A stretch of 64,000 nt of DNA, taken from the NCBI RefSeq assembly GCF_020520425.1, contig NC_079489.1, positions 22,344,001 to 22,408,000 on the forward strand, written 5' to 3'. The number at the start of each line of letters is the position of its first letter. Within the stretch, counting starts at the first letter, position 1. Both the position numbers and the translations under genes were made by a program. Source of the DNA: Spinacia oleracea. Lineage: Eukaryota > Streptophyta > Magnoliopsida > Caryophyllales > Amaranthaceae. Shown here in pieces: positions 40,478 through 53,500 of this stretch. The notes below the pieces were generated by a model. That model had not been told where the DNA came from, did not search any database, and worked only from the letters and a program-made list of their open reading frames with translations.

Positions 40478-41551
40478 ATTATGTGTTTGAGTTGGTTCAC
40501 CGACATTAACATATGCAACATCCTCTTCACTATTTTGAAAGTGTTGTGATATGTAAAATGTTGAGAGGTTGGTTAAGTGGAAAATAAATTTGGATTTTGA
40601 TATACTAGGAATTTGGTTTGATTTTTGGACGTCGGAAATGTTTGGTTGAGGATTATCTTTGCACCACCTATTAAAATATTATAACTGAGAAGAAGATACC
40701 ATATTTGGATTGAACTGAGAATTATTAGGATTATTGGGATCCGTGCTTTGAACACAGTAAGATTCTGGAGTAATATTTGAGAAATAAAATGGATTGGATA
40801 TATATACAAGCATACTACATTTTTTCTTAATTGTTGGTGCAAGAGCTGACACCATGCATGCATAGCAGTATCTTGCAAGCACAATTAGCACATTGACAGC
40901 AAGATGCTTTGCATGGCAAACATATGTGTCGTGGGAAAGATGCATGAATTACTTCACTATGTGGCAATCTACGAAAACTTTTCTGCTCTTCTTCGCCTCT
41001 TTCCTAATTTTCATACACAATTTTCTAATTATTTTTTTAATATAAAAAATCAGAATATGCAAGATGACAACACATTGTATGATGGAATCAAAATTAAACG
41101 CAACGAATTGTGAATTGTCCCACATGGTCATAAACCCACAATTTTATTAACTTGACCTGCGGTAACATATCCGACCAGAATCAAGTTAATAAAATTTTGA
41201 CCCTTATACACTGTCAACATTTTAGTCATTTTACTCCATCAATTATCACTTGTCCCAAGTCAAGTATCACGGTTGACTTGACGGTTGCGACTTGTGTGTG
41301 CTCGAGGCGTGCTACATCGCTGGTAACCAGCGATCTTTTGGCTCCATACCCAGGGCTAAAGCGTCATTTTACAGGTAATGTTGACAAAGTCAACAAAGTA
41401 ACTTCAAAAGTTACTGCTCTTCATTCCTCATCCCTGAGATCTCAATCTCTCTCTTGCTTATGCTTCTCCGACAAAGCCGTATCCTCTCCGACGAAGCCGT
41501 TTCCTCTCCGACAACCACCATCAAGCCGTTTCCTCTCTTCTCTGTTCAAAA

Positions 41552-44500
41552 ATGAAGTTTTCTTCTCCTTCTCTGTTCAAAAACGAAAGTCGCCTTCAAT
41601 ATATGGCTGGAGGTTAGTAATTCAAATCTAATTTGTTGAGTAATTCAATTTTAATGGGTTGTTGTTGAAGTTCTGTAATTGATTATTGAAATTGTCTTCT
41701 TGACGAAATGAAAATTATCGTCAATTGATGGTTGTTTCTAGGGTTTTAGTAAATTTGGGGGTTTATTCTAGGGTTTTAGTAAAATTATGGTTTTTTTCCT
41801 AGTGTAATCATTAAAATTATGGGTTTATTCTAGGGTTTGTGTTCCTCAATTCATGCAAAAACATCATGGTAATTTTCAATTTAATCAAAATTTACTCTAT
41901 TTAATGTCCAAAATTTGTTGATCGGTTTTGTTTATGGTGCTATGCTATTCTGGAAAGTGAAGTGTCAGTACCAGTTTTGTTGATTTAAAATCTAGGTAAT
42001 TTATGGTATTTAACAGATTCAAAACATCAAACTTTACAAGCTTGATGTAAATTGCGCAAATACAAAGCTAACAAAAGCTACAATAAGAATAGAGAAACAT
42101 GAAAGGTTATACCGTATTAGGTAGACAAATTAATTACCACCCTTGAGAAAGAAATGCAGGCTTTCAACTTAAAGTATCTTTGTATGCAATGTGATTATAT
42201 TAAGCAGAAAGAAAAATTAATAATAATTTGAGTCTCTGATACATGTGAAGCTGGGAAAAATTAATAATAATTTCTCACCCACCTTCTACATTCTGGTTTG
42301 ATCTATGTTACCCATTGGAAAAGCTGGGAGGCCTTCCTTCTCCTGCAATGAGAAGCATAGAGGGTCAACTTGCATATTTTTATTTATAAACGATGAAACT
42401 TAGCAGAACTGCAACCATCATCCTTCCACAATAAGCATGCCTCGGTAGTGGACTAAAAAACATAAAATACTAATACAGAAAATAATCACGCCTTGGAAAG
42501 AACAGTTATATAAAAATGTAATTCAACAAGGACACATGGAAATTTGTTTAGAGAATTGAATTTCAACATCAAAAATCTCAATTTTACAAAACATTCTAAA
42601 TAAAGGTATAGAAAATTTTATGGAGGGGTAATGTAATGTGAATCAATATAATGCGTCGAAAATAAATATAATGCGTCGAAAATTCTGATTACTAACGTTG
42701 AGCCTTATTAATGGGCGTTATGTATTGTATTTCAATTGCTTATTCAATTGCTTCAGTATTTTGTCATTTTTCTTAAAAATCTGTAAGTTGCTTGTCAGAG
42801 ATGTTATTGTATTTTTCTTATTCGATTTTAGTTTCAAATAGTGCCACCCCTAGTAACGTGGTTAAATGATGACTTTTGCATTTTTGTGAGTTGGTTCAGA
42901 TTTAATATACTGTGTTTTGCTTAGTTTATGATTTGTGTAAGTTGTTTGCCGGACAATCAGTTAAATAGTTGAAATGATAACTATAAACACTGCCTAACAC
43001 ATCATTCCACCTGAAGATATCACCTACACTAATTTACTTGAAATATTAGATATCACCTACACTAATTTACTTGAAAATATTTCATTTGAATTTGTTCTGG
43101 ACTGTAGTACTGTACCTAATTAGCTATTGGTTAAAATTGCCCAGATATATGAAGTATAACATGAAATGAGTATGTTTGTGCTTGCATGAGCAGCTTAAGA
43201 TTGTGTACTCTCCCAGGGGAAGAAGCTTTAATCTTCGTGATTTTAACCTTCAGTATAAGGAGTCAACAAAATCATTTTGCATATTGTGAATTGTGAGTCG
43301 TGAATTGTGTGCACCATTTCTTGTGTGTTGGGTGTGTGTCGGGTTGATGAATCAGGAGGGTATCCTATTTCGTTTATTTGGAAGAGTTTATAAACATTAC
43401 AGATACTTTCAAGTTGTCTATTTTCAGATACTTCAATGTATTTCTTTGGTGTTTGAGTGTATCTAAAGAAATAAAACAAGTATAGGAAGGTCTGAAAGTC
43501 AAAGCACCTACTGATAGTCTCAAATGTGATAAATAGGTAGCGTTTCTGTAACTGTATAATGTGTTGTGTAATTGGTGTTTGAGGTTTTCAACTAGGAAGC
43601 TCATGCTGTGATTAATTGGTGTCAGCTAAATACTATCTTGTGGATAAGAGAGCAAGGAAGTTTAAGGAAGTGAATGTTTCACGGCCTTACACCCTTATCT
43701 TTACCTCATAGAGTCATAGCCTTTTTGTGGTCATGTTTTCTTGAGACTACTGTGATGCCTGATAATCTCTTGAGAAATCTATAACTCTGACTATGCTACA
43801 GAAACTTTGCATAGAGTACTGCGATAACTGCACAAATCGTCTCCCTTAGGAATTTTTTTCTCTTTCATGGGCATAACGTGGAAGTTGCAAAATATTAAAC
43901 CACATATGAATGAGGACTTAGCTAAGCATTTGAAAGCTAGTTGATTCAAATTCAGAACTTGCATTTGAGGCTCACCCTGTATCCTTTTCCCTTGTGACCC
44001 TAAGGTGAATGTCTTCTAGGTTGAAAGAAACCTAAAATTCTCTTTCTAAGGGTATGTTCCCTTTGTTGTTGATGGTTCTTTTGTTGCTGTAACAAAGTAG
44101 ATATCATAGTTGGTAAGAAACTTATGCTATTCTCAGTACATCTAATTTTGTACTCTGTATTATTATTAGGTTTATTTGAACGAGGAAGGGGTCGTGGACG
44201 AGGGAGGGTAGAACCACAATTTAGTGCAAGAAAGGTATGTTCCTCCCCTCTCCATCTTCTTTATATGTCAAATGGGTGTTATTTGTGAGTTAATTTTTAT
44301 GTGTTTTATAATAGTTAAACTTCGATAACACCGACTTTGACGAGGAGCCTAGTGGAAGTGATTCTGAATATACCGGTCAAAGTGATGAACATGTAACTTA
44401 ATTCCAAGCATTACCGATTTTTTTACTTGTATAGATCTTATGAAGTTGTTTCATTTATTCTTATTTGGATGCAACCATCCCCCGAGAAAAAAGAGGTTCC

Positions 44501-47500
44501 TAAAAGAGCAAAGATGGTTGCTAATGTGTGTAGAGTAAGTGGTCATTTCCTTGTTGAATATCTAGTGAGTTTACAAGAATTGAAATAATTTAATTTGTGT
44601 TATTTAACTCAGGATAATAGTAGCACTAAGGGGGGTATGATGAAGGCGGCTAACACAGTTATTCAAAAACGCTCTCAGGAGATGAATAAAAAGGTAGGAC
44701 CACTTTGACGACTTCCATTAAATGAATGTCTTAGTGTGAGTGATGTGAAACTGATATTCTTATTTTTGTGTATGCAACCTCCTAATCAGAACTGTGCTGT
44801 TGAGGCCCTTGGAAGAATATTAGGAGCGTTCGATGATAGGAAAAGGAACTTAGTTAATGAGATGGGATTTGCTGGCCTATTTAGTATGATTGATAAAAGG
44901 CTACCGGCAAACCTAACCTATTGGCTATGTACAAGGGTAGATGTGGCTCTCAAGTCTTTTATGTCTCCAGACGGGGTCCAGTTTCCTCTAAACCCCATTC
45001 AAGTCCATTGGGTTCTCGGGATTCCAATGGGACCGAGACCGGTCCCAACTACAACTGTCGATGAGAATCTTGAAAAAGACATTATGAATAAGTTCCGGAC
45101 TGTACACAAGAAAGGTGGTGGCATAACCAAAAAGACTTTGATGGAATATGTGGAGGGTCCTTGTGAAGATGATAACGAGTTCAAGAGACTCTTTTTGCTG
45201 CTTGCTTTAGACTCGGTACTTACCCCCACCACATGTCATCGACTGAGTATGAAATTTTTCCACTGTGTTGCTGTTGCACATGAAGCCTCCGAGTATGACT
45301 GGTGTAGTCTTGTCCTTGACCAATTGTTGCATGCTGTTGGAAGCTTCAGTACACGGTTCTACGCAGATGGTTATGCTAGAGGATGTGGTGGATGCTTAAT
45401 ATTTCTAGCAGTAAGTTTTTAATCCTTATGAATCATGTCTTATCATTGCATTTAATATCTTTATACCACTTTATCATATATTTTTATATGATTGCATTAA
45501 AAATTGGGTTCTTTGTAAAGTAAAGTTGGAAAGTAACGTTTATGCGTTGACATATTTTCTACCTAGATCGACTTAAGAGACCGCCTGTTGATTGAGGTGT
45601 ATTTCCGGGAATGAGGGTATGGACAATAGAAGAGATGAATAAGGCACAGAATCTGGATCGTCTTCCATCCCGGGATTATGGGTGTGTAGGGGTAAGTAAT
45701 ATTCATTGAAATGTCTAGTTATTCGTAACGTACTTATAATATTTATCTTGTATTAAAATATTTATAATGTATGTGCCTAGTGTGTTGATGTCGCTTACGG
45801 CCATACCCATCCAATGATGAAGGATATTATGCCCGGGAAGAGGATAACCTCGACTGAGGTTGATAAGGTGATTTTATGGAGTTTATTGAATTTATTATTA
45901 ATAACTGCTAACTTTATATTTACAATAAGTAGATTCTCAAACTTTACCCAAGTGTGATACCAAGTGAAGTGTGAACTCAAACTTTACTAAGTGTGATACT
46001 ATATAAACATATATGACAGTATATTATTGTTTTTGACAGTATATACACCTATGTGACTGTATTTAACTAATATGACAAAATTTGTGCTTAGTGACAGTAT
46101 ACATCTACATTGTGACAGTATACATCTACATTGTGACATTATACATCTACTATTTGACAGAATATGGCAAAGTTGAAAATTTGTTGGTGTTGTGATGTAA
46201 TTATGTAGCTGAAAATTCCCATGAGACTGAGGTTGTGGTCATTGTCTTGTATAATTAAAACATGCCAAGAACTCTGTTGTACTTGTTTGTTTTAAAACAT
46301 GCTAAAACTTAGTCATTATGTTACATTAAGGAACTTTACACGTATAGTAGACTTCTTGTTTTAAAGACCTTATCTTGAATCATTAATCTTATATTTGATA
46401 CATATCTATTTTGACAGTATATAATTTATTTTTGACAGTATATAATTCATATATGACAGTATATAAATTCATTTTTGATAGTATATATGACAGTATATAA
46501 GTTCATTTTTGACAGTATATAATTCATGTATGACAGTATATAAATTCATTTTTGATAGTATATATGACAGTATATAAATTCATTTTTGACAGTATATAAT
46601 TCATATATGACAGTATATAATTCATATATGACAGTATATAAATTCATTTTTGATAGTATATATGACAGTATATAAATTCATTTTTGACAGTATATAATTC
46701 ATATATGACAGTAAATGTTTGGATTAAATTTAAATTTGAAGATGCACCTTGATGTTTTGTAGTTAATGAATGCCGTGAAAGCTGCATTGGACACCAATGA
46801 CGTGGATGAGTATGACGTTTCTGTTTTGATAAATGTCACGGGCAAAAATAAACGAAGACGTGGTGGGTCATCAAAATCCATTCCACAAAAGGTCAAAGGA
46901 AAGTCCAAAGCACAAGGTACAGTCCTGTTATTTGGTATTTTTGTTCATATTTTTTTGCACAGTACAATAAACTAACTGATGTACAACAACCACTACAGGA
47001 AAATGATACACATGAAGACGGAATAATTGTGACGGTGTAACAAAGGGTCGCAAAGGTGTTGGGGGCGCGAATACTACTTTGCAAATTGCGGCGGTTTAGA
47101 GGGTCGCAATATATTACGACACACTAAAGCGTCGCTATTTACCAGAAAAGACACGTGAAACCCACGTATTAATATTTTGCCAAAAGATATCCCGCCTGCT
47201 CCCACACCCTGCTCCACGATTTTCTCCCTCAAACAACCGACTCAACCCTCACTCTCAACAATCAACTTCTCTCTCTCTTCCTCTCTCCTCAAGATTGATT
47301 TCACTCATCGGTCTTTCAAACCCTAATTCCTGAATTCATTCCGTTTCTTGTTCTTCGCTTTAATTTTGTGTTGATTTTCGTTCATTTTCTTAATTTTTTT
47401 GATTCAATTGATCTGAAAGTCTCGGACTTTTTGTTTTTTAGGTTTTAATTAGGCACAATGTCGCGTGTATTGCCGGCCAGCCACAGACCACCGCCGCCAA

Positions 47501-50500
47501 CTAGCCATAGACTCACCACAACAACGGCCTGCACGGTTTCACCTAGCTACCTCAGAATTTCTGAAACATCACCACAAAACTCCACGGAGACGCCGACTAG
47601 TACGAAGAGAAGTTCCGGAGACTCGTCGCCTTACGCGTCGACGCTCACGGGGAAGAAGTTCAGCCGTTCAACCTTAGGGGTATATACATTTCTTCCAAAT
47701 TGAATTTTAATTTCTTATCCATGATTGATTATCTACGTGCTTTAAATCTTTAATTGCTGGTCAATTGATGAATTTCGTGTTTATAAATCATGATTTGGTG
47801 ATACTGTATGTCTATATTAGCTTGACATTTCTTGTCTCGCACCAAATTATGATTAAGCTTAATTTGATAGGGAGTAATTATGCAAGTGGTTTATGTTGAA
47901 GATAATGCTAAGTCATACTTTGTGTGGATGAGTTTGAGATTGAGCTGTACAGATACTCGATGAAGTGCTAAATCTGACATAAAAGCATTGGCATATTGAG
48001 TTGTCTGAAATATTTACCTGTACAAATGAAAATAAGCTCATGCCACAGGCAACCCAATCAAACAGGATATGACCCATGTATAATGAAGTCTTCTTGCAAG
48101 ACTATCTAACACTATTTTTACCAATTGCCTTTGGCAATAACCAATTGCAGAAATCAAACAGCTTCAGATTCCACTTACAAAAATAGGTATTTGCTTGTTT
48201 ATAGGAACTACTCTAGCACGTTGCAAATTCTATTAGGCCTTCTCTTATTTAGACTAGTATAGCTGGAAGATGTAGCTCGAGAGTGTGCAATAACAGTAGC
48301 TCCAATAAATAAAAATACAAGCAGAAGATCAAAGATAAGATCTTGAAAAGCAAGTAAAAAACCATAAGATTGAGATCCAAAGGAAGGAGTGTTTTATTGG
48401 CTAGGTATAAGGCTAATTTTCTTTTTGTGTACTGTAAAAATCATAGTATTTGTGGCTTTTTATAAGGTTAGTTTTGTTCTTTTGTGGAACACTTCTTTAC
48501 ATCCTTAAATTCCTAGGTCTTTTAGTACTTTCCAGTCCTACATCAGATTTTCTAGAGCTTATCTTGATTCCTGATTGAGTTAGGTTTCATGTTACTTCAT
48601 TTTTCTACAACTTTTTTTGTTCTAAAATAATAATTTCTCAGTTTTCAACATTTAAATCGGCTAACCCTAGTTCTGAACGCAGTCTTTTGACGCCTTCAAT
48701 TTTTCGGTGATTCAATCTATTTTCTTTATCAATTTCTCTCATCTTCAATTTCAATTTTCTGTATTTTCTTGTTGCAGTTTAAGTTGTTTTTTCATGTCAT
48801 GCTGTCTTAGTCATTTTTAGTACTTCAATTAACATGGAGGTTGTGTCCCTTGCTTCTTTTAGGATTGGGTTATTGGATTGATATCCTTCTTTCGTGATTA
48901 AGGAAACTGAGTTGGGGAGGCAGGCTCAGTAATTTAAGCACAAAGGATTTCCAATCGACTACAGTCAAATTTGTTCAGGTAAAACCAATTTATAATAACT
49001 TAAGTTGATACTAGCTTAAATGAATATTATTAGTAGGTGATGGATTATTCATTGGATCAACAATCTGATTATATTGTTATCTAAAGTTGTGATTTATGAT
49101 GCTTTAATGTCGTATAATTGAATGAGATTCACTTTTCTAAATGATTCACTTTTCTAAATGCAGAGGGTTGAGTGTGGTTTATTTTTGGAAAGGGTTTGGT
49201 CTTAAGCTGTAACTTCAACTCTTTGTGGTATTTTTTACTTTTTTGTCCGGTTTTTTCTCTCCATGATCCTGTTTATCTTGCTTGTACATCAGGTGTGGTT
49301 AATTATTTAATAGCATATGCCGTCTTGATATGTTTGAGACTTTTTAGGAATTTATTCTTCCTGTTTTAGTTACCATTCATATCGGCCCTCTTTTGGCTTT
49401 AGCTGTTCTCGCTCGGTACTCTCATGTAGATTCTTTGTGCCACTAAGGTTTAGTGGTGCTGATGATTAATTTGTGAGAACTCTGACCACTTTCCCAATGT
49501 TATTGTTTTCTTTCTTTATACTTCTAACCTTTTCAAATCTATCAAACTTCTTTCTAAGTTGACCAGTTTATGATCTTAATACGAATTATTAATGCCTCTA
49601 GTTTGCTTGGTGTGTATCCTTAAGTTTTCCTGTATGGGATCAATCTATCAAGTATTACGTGCAGTTTTCTCTCAGTTAAACGCCATTGTGATCTGAACTC
49701 TTGTGACATGATGGTTGATGCGGGACCCAGGGAATCTTGGCACATTTCTTAGATCGGCCCTGGCTTTCGAATGGGTAAGGAAGTTTTGATCCTTTAGTGC
49801 TTCTCGCTTTACATCATATTTGTGAAAAAGTTAATCGTTGTAAAGAATAAGTGTCTACTGCACAGTGCACACTGTCATTATTAACATCTTTTGCACGCTT
49901 TTAGTAGTTGCTAGTCATGAATAATTTTCATCGTTGGTCTGCCAAAAGAATGAAATTGAAGAATCAACCTGGTTCTATCATTTTAAGATTTCCAATTTAC
50001 CTGAACATATATGCAGTATACAGATTCTTATTCTTTGATTAGATTGTAGAGATGTACTTTTAAATGACTACGTACAACATTATTATGTTTAACAAAATGG
50101 TGTTTTCCTGCTTCCTGGATGCTGTGATCCTTTCAATGAGAAGGCACTCAGGGCAAGCAGAGGTGCTCTGTTTCAGCTTCCTCTTGTTTCTGGAAATTGG
50201 GCACATTTTGAAGCTTTTTGCAATAAAGTTAAAGTGAAGATGTTTGCTGGTCATCCTGATAGTAGCAACGGACTCAAACCTGTTCATAAGTTGTCCCCGA
50301 AACTTGCACAATCTCTTGATGATACACCATTATGTTTGTTTTTAGGTAGCGAGGGTAGCGGCCTTACAGAGAAAGCGAGACAGTTCTGTCTGGTAAGCAT
50401 ACCGATGGCTACTAACTTTGAGTCTCTTAATGTTGCAGTGGCAGGTGGACTATTTATGTTTATGCTGCTATCATAATAAGGTTTTATGCTGATATTAGCT

Positions 50501-53500
50501 GAAACACGAGTTGGTGTTAGGTGGCCTGGGTTGTTAACAAACTATGGTTTCTATTAGTTAATTTATGACGCTCCTGTAACTCTAAAAAGAAGCCAGATAA
50601 GAACCTGGTGTCTCAATGTACAACAGGTTTAGAACCTGCAAGCTTACTATACACATGTTTCACAGAGTAATGCACCATACTACACAACTCAGCCTTACTA
50701 TATATCTTCTTTAATGATTCTTTAGTATCCCAAATCTTCTTTCGTGCGGAACTGTACTAAAAAAAACATTGTGCTAATACATTCAAAGTTACCGTTGATC
50801 CAATGCTTTGGTGGTTGAAAGTGAAAAGCAGTTCTATGAACACGATCAATCTCAACCTGGTTGGCTATAAGACACTGCAAACATGGATTCCCTTGGTAAT
50901 TAAACACAAAAAAACAGTTTCTCAAAACCACCACCTCCCCTGAAGCCTTTCCGAAACCCATCCATCCAACATAAGAGTAACCATAAACTAATTACTTTTT
51001 TCTAGTAAGCAGGACAACAAGCAAACATCACGGCCAACATGTCACAGAATTTCATTGCTCAATATCAGCAAGTACCAATCATAACCAAGCATTACCAGTT
51101 ATCAGTCTTGTTATTCTTGTAAACTAAGGTTCTGAAACCTGAAAACTTGGATCAAGTTCCGAATTCTAGAAAACTAAATGAACATTTATTTCGTAAATAA
51201 AGTTCTGGAACTAAAACCACTTGTTCGTACATATAAGAATTTAAGTCAAACAAAATACAACTTGGACAAATAGTACCGTTTAGAGTCATACTTGCTTGCA
51301 AAGCCTTAAATCCTCTCTATATTATAGGAAACTATTTTGTTTTGACATATAGTATGCGTAAGAGTAATTAACTGATAATATTAGCTTGGAAATTTGAAAA
51401 AGAAGGCAGCAACAAAGCTCCTAGTGTTATTACAAGTCATCGAGGCATCAATGTTATATTTATATTAGCATTATAGCATATCAAATTGGTTTCACAACTT
51501 CCAAAAATTTCATAAAAAATAAGGAAATGCACAAAAGTACCAATATATGACTAAAAACAAGAAGCCAATTGAAGAATTCCACCATTTATAAATTCATCTA
51601 TGCAAGAAAGAATATCATCAAGGAGGAAATAAGTGATACATGATAAATGCACGGTTCTGTAATAAAAATTAGACAAGCATAAAAATTACAAATTTAAGCA
51701 TATCGAAGCAGACAACTATGACAAAGGATATTGTAGTCAGTGCCTTAGTCCATTTTCCCTCATATGTTTTCTTATCTCCTAGTCAATTTCATGATATGAC
51801 ACTAAAAACCTCCTACCTCAAAGTAATCTCTCGTAGTGGACATTCAGAATCTGCTGCTGTGCTGAGTCCTAGTGTTGATAGTTTTGCAGGTTTGCAGTCA
51901 GTCAGGCATGTTGTTCTGCTCAGGCTGGCTTGCTGTTGTGCAGTTTATTTTTCAGCTTGTTGTTGTGCAGTTCTTTTATACAAGCCTTGTGCTGTTCAGT
52001 CTGGTTCTGCTGTGTAGCTTGTTTGGCTGGTGTCTTGTTTTTTTTTTTTGGTTTTCAAATGGGCAAGCCTGCTAATTAAAGAAAGTCACAGTTTAAGCAG
52101 CAAGTTAATGAACATCAGTTTGGCTGGTGTCTTTGTAGAATATTTTAGTGTTTTTGCTTGGGTGCGGGCTGTGCTCCCTTAGCTTTTGTTTCCCTTGTTG
52201 TTTTGTGTTGGTTGTTGTTTGGGTTTCTACCTTTGGTAATTAAGTTAACTAATTTACCATATATATATATATATTCATTGTTCATGTCTATATTTCTAAT
52301 AGTCATGCATTTTTCCCTTGATTTTTCCCTTGATTAATAGTTGGTATTACTTTGAGAAGACCACTAGTAGTTAGGATCAAGCTGGTTAGGATTACTGTTG
52401 ATTTTCCCTTGATTTCATGGAATGTTTATCATACTTCATATATATTTGACATTAATTTTTCTTTGCAGATTATTGATGATTCAAGTGGTAATAGTAAAAT
52501 GTAGATCAAGAGATGAACAAGTTATCTTGAAGCTAAGCTAGCATAAGGATAGGTTTACTTGGTAATTAGTTTGTTCGTAGCCAGGAAGTTGTTTTTATTT
52601 TGTTTTGGACTATCTTGTAGAAAAAATGATAATACTAGTTAGAAAGTTATTTTCGTTTTAAAATATCGCTTTTATTTCAGTTTGACTAGACTCTGCGAAT
52701 TAATTTAATGTATAGATGATTTTTATCACTTTTTCTAAATTAACTACGTTATCGCTAAGTATATATGAATCATATATAGCATGACGTTAGATATATGTTG
52801 CTTTAAGATAGTGTACGTACGTAGTAAGTTAATACTTGTATTTGATTATGATTAATGATCTATGGTTGATATATATTTTTATAGATAATTCATGATTTTA
52901 GATTAATTGATATATGAAAACAAATATGATGCAAATTGTGACGCTCCAAAGTGTCTAAATTATTATGTATATATGAAAAATAATATGATGCAAATTGTGA
53001 CGCTCCAAAGGGTCTAAATTATTTTGGAGGGAATGAGGGGAACTCACGAAAGTAAACATATAGTGACTCTAATAAGAGTCTATATATTTCGGGTGTCTAA
53101 AGCGTCTCTATATGGTTTATAGTGGCATAGAAATGTGTCTATAAGCGTGCAAATAGTGACGCTTTATACAGTCTAAATATTGCGACTCCCTATAGAGTCC
53201 CTATATCCCAAATAGCGACGGGGAAATACATCGATATTTTGCAAATTGTGACGCTCTAAAGCGTCGGTAAATAACGGCAATAAAAATAGCGACCCTCTCC
53301 CAAAGCGTCGCTATGTGAAATAGAGACACTCTATACCGTCGCAATTTGTCCCAAAAAGCGTCACAATGTGCCGCGTTTTTTTGTAGTGAACCACTAGCAG
53401 AACCTGATATACCATCTGAGAGAATAAGTGTTATTGAGAAGTCCATCTCGATGAACCAGTACACCAGGAAGAATAGAAGGACAAAGAATTCTGAAGATGC

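Larger units (their letters stand above)
29783..40900 (-). pseudogene. PIF/Harbinger second gene (SANT/Myb-like, NAM-associated C-terminus), split by three transposons
   Basis: Proteins of this type partner the transposase in DNA binding and nuclear import. Minus-strand pieces: Asn/Pro-rich start with DPNNPNNSQFNPNMVSSSQ, FNRWCKDNPQPNI and DVAYVNVGEPTQ (40.8-40.48 kb); basic KQNKPKRGRQTKGTH then DEDLALLRAYI (39387-39237); AGGDQREGTDQAGRDF and, one frame over, FWAKIVQLFEMP...RTADAIQIR (34742-34587), the SANT-like W..I...R..I..RW pattern; and the C-terminus with KRTEPKPKPSLGGTLARPD and a Gln/Glu-rich coiled coil (30262-29783). Joining the pieces after removing one target-duplication copy at each site restores continuity. 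Additional stops show it was decaying anyway. Confidence 0.8.
27695..40950 (-). mobile_element. PIF/Harbinger transposon remnant, inflated by three nested insertions
   Basis: Two-gene layout typical of PIF/Harbinger: transposase (about 29040-27770) and a SANT/Myb-like second protein starting near 40.9 kb and ending at 29783, both on the minus strand. The second gene is broken by insertions at 30263-34586, 34743-39236 and 39388-40477, about 9.9 kb in all, so the original element was roughly 3.5 kb or a little more. Both genes are dead. Terminal repeats and the 3-bp target duplication were not located, so the ends given are only the outermost recognisable coding sequence. Confidence 0.8.
46991..53388. 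mobile_element. Non-autonomous CACTA transposon (6.4 kb) in an intron of the Ulp1 gene, carrying host gene fragments
   Basis: Starts CACTACAGGAAAATG and ends GCGTTTTTTTGTAGTG, with 3-bp duplication AAC at 46988-46990 and 53389-53391. Subterminal regions contain many GCGTCGC / GACGCT-type units (47030-47150 and 52940-53370). No transposase. It carries a plant 5'-UTR-like stretch and first-exon-like frame (47220-47700), SpoU methyltransferase exons (49715-50476) and a short terminal-exon-like stretch ending in TAG near 52505. About 1.13 kb of its right end matches, inverted, the element starting at 61494. Other parts (47.7-49.7 and 50.5-52.2 kb) contain nothing I can assign. Confidence 0.9.

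Noticed and set aside
41221-41631. Longer frame starting upstream of 41552
   Set aside because: The CT-rich stretch with repeated CTCTCCGACAAAGCCG units looks like a 5' UTR; the ATG at 41552 or 41603 fits the next exon's phase better.
51718-52075. Cys/Val-rich plus-strand frames
   Set aside because: Derived from GTTGTGCAG-type simple repeats within the CACTA element; no gene features.
46991-53388. Gene order across the CACTA insertion read as two separate Ulp1-related genes
   Set aside because: Exon 9 ends in phase 1 and exon 10 begins in the matching phase, so they are one gene split by an intronic insertion.
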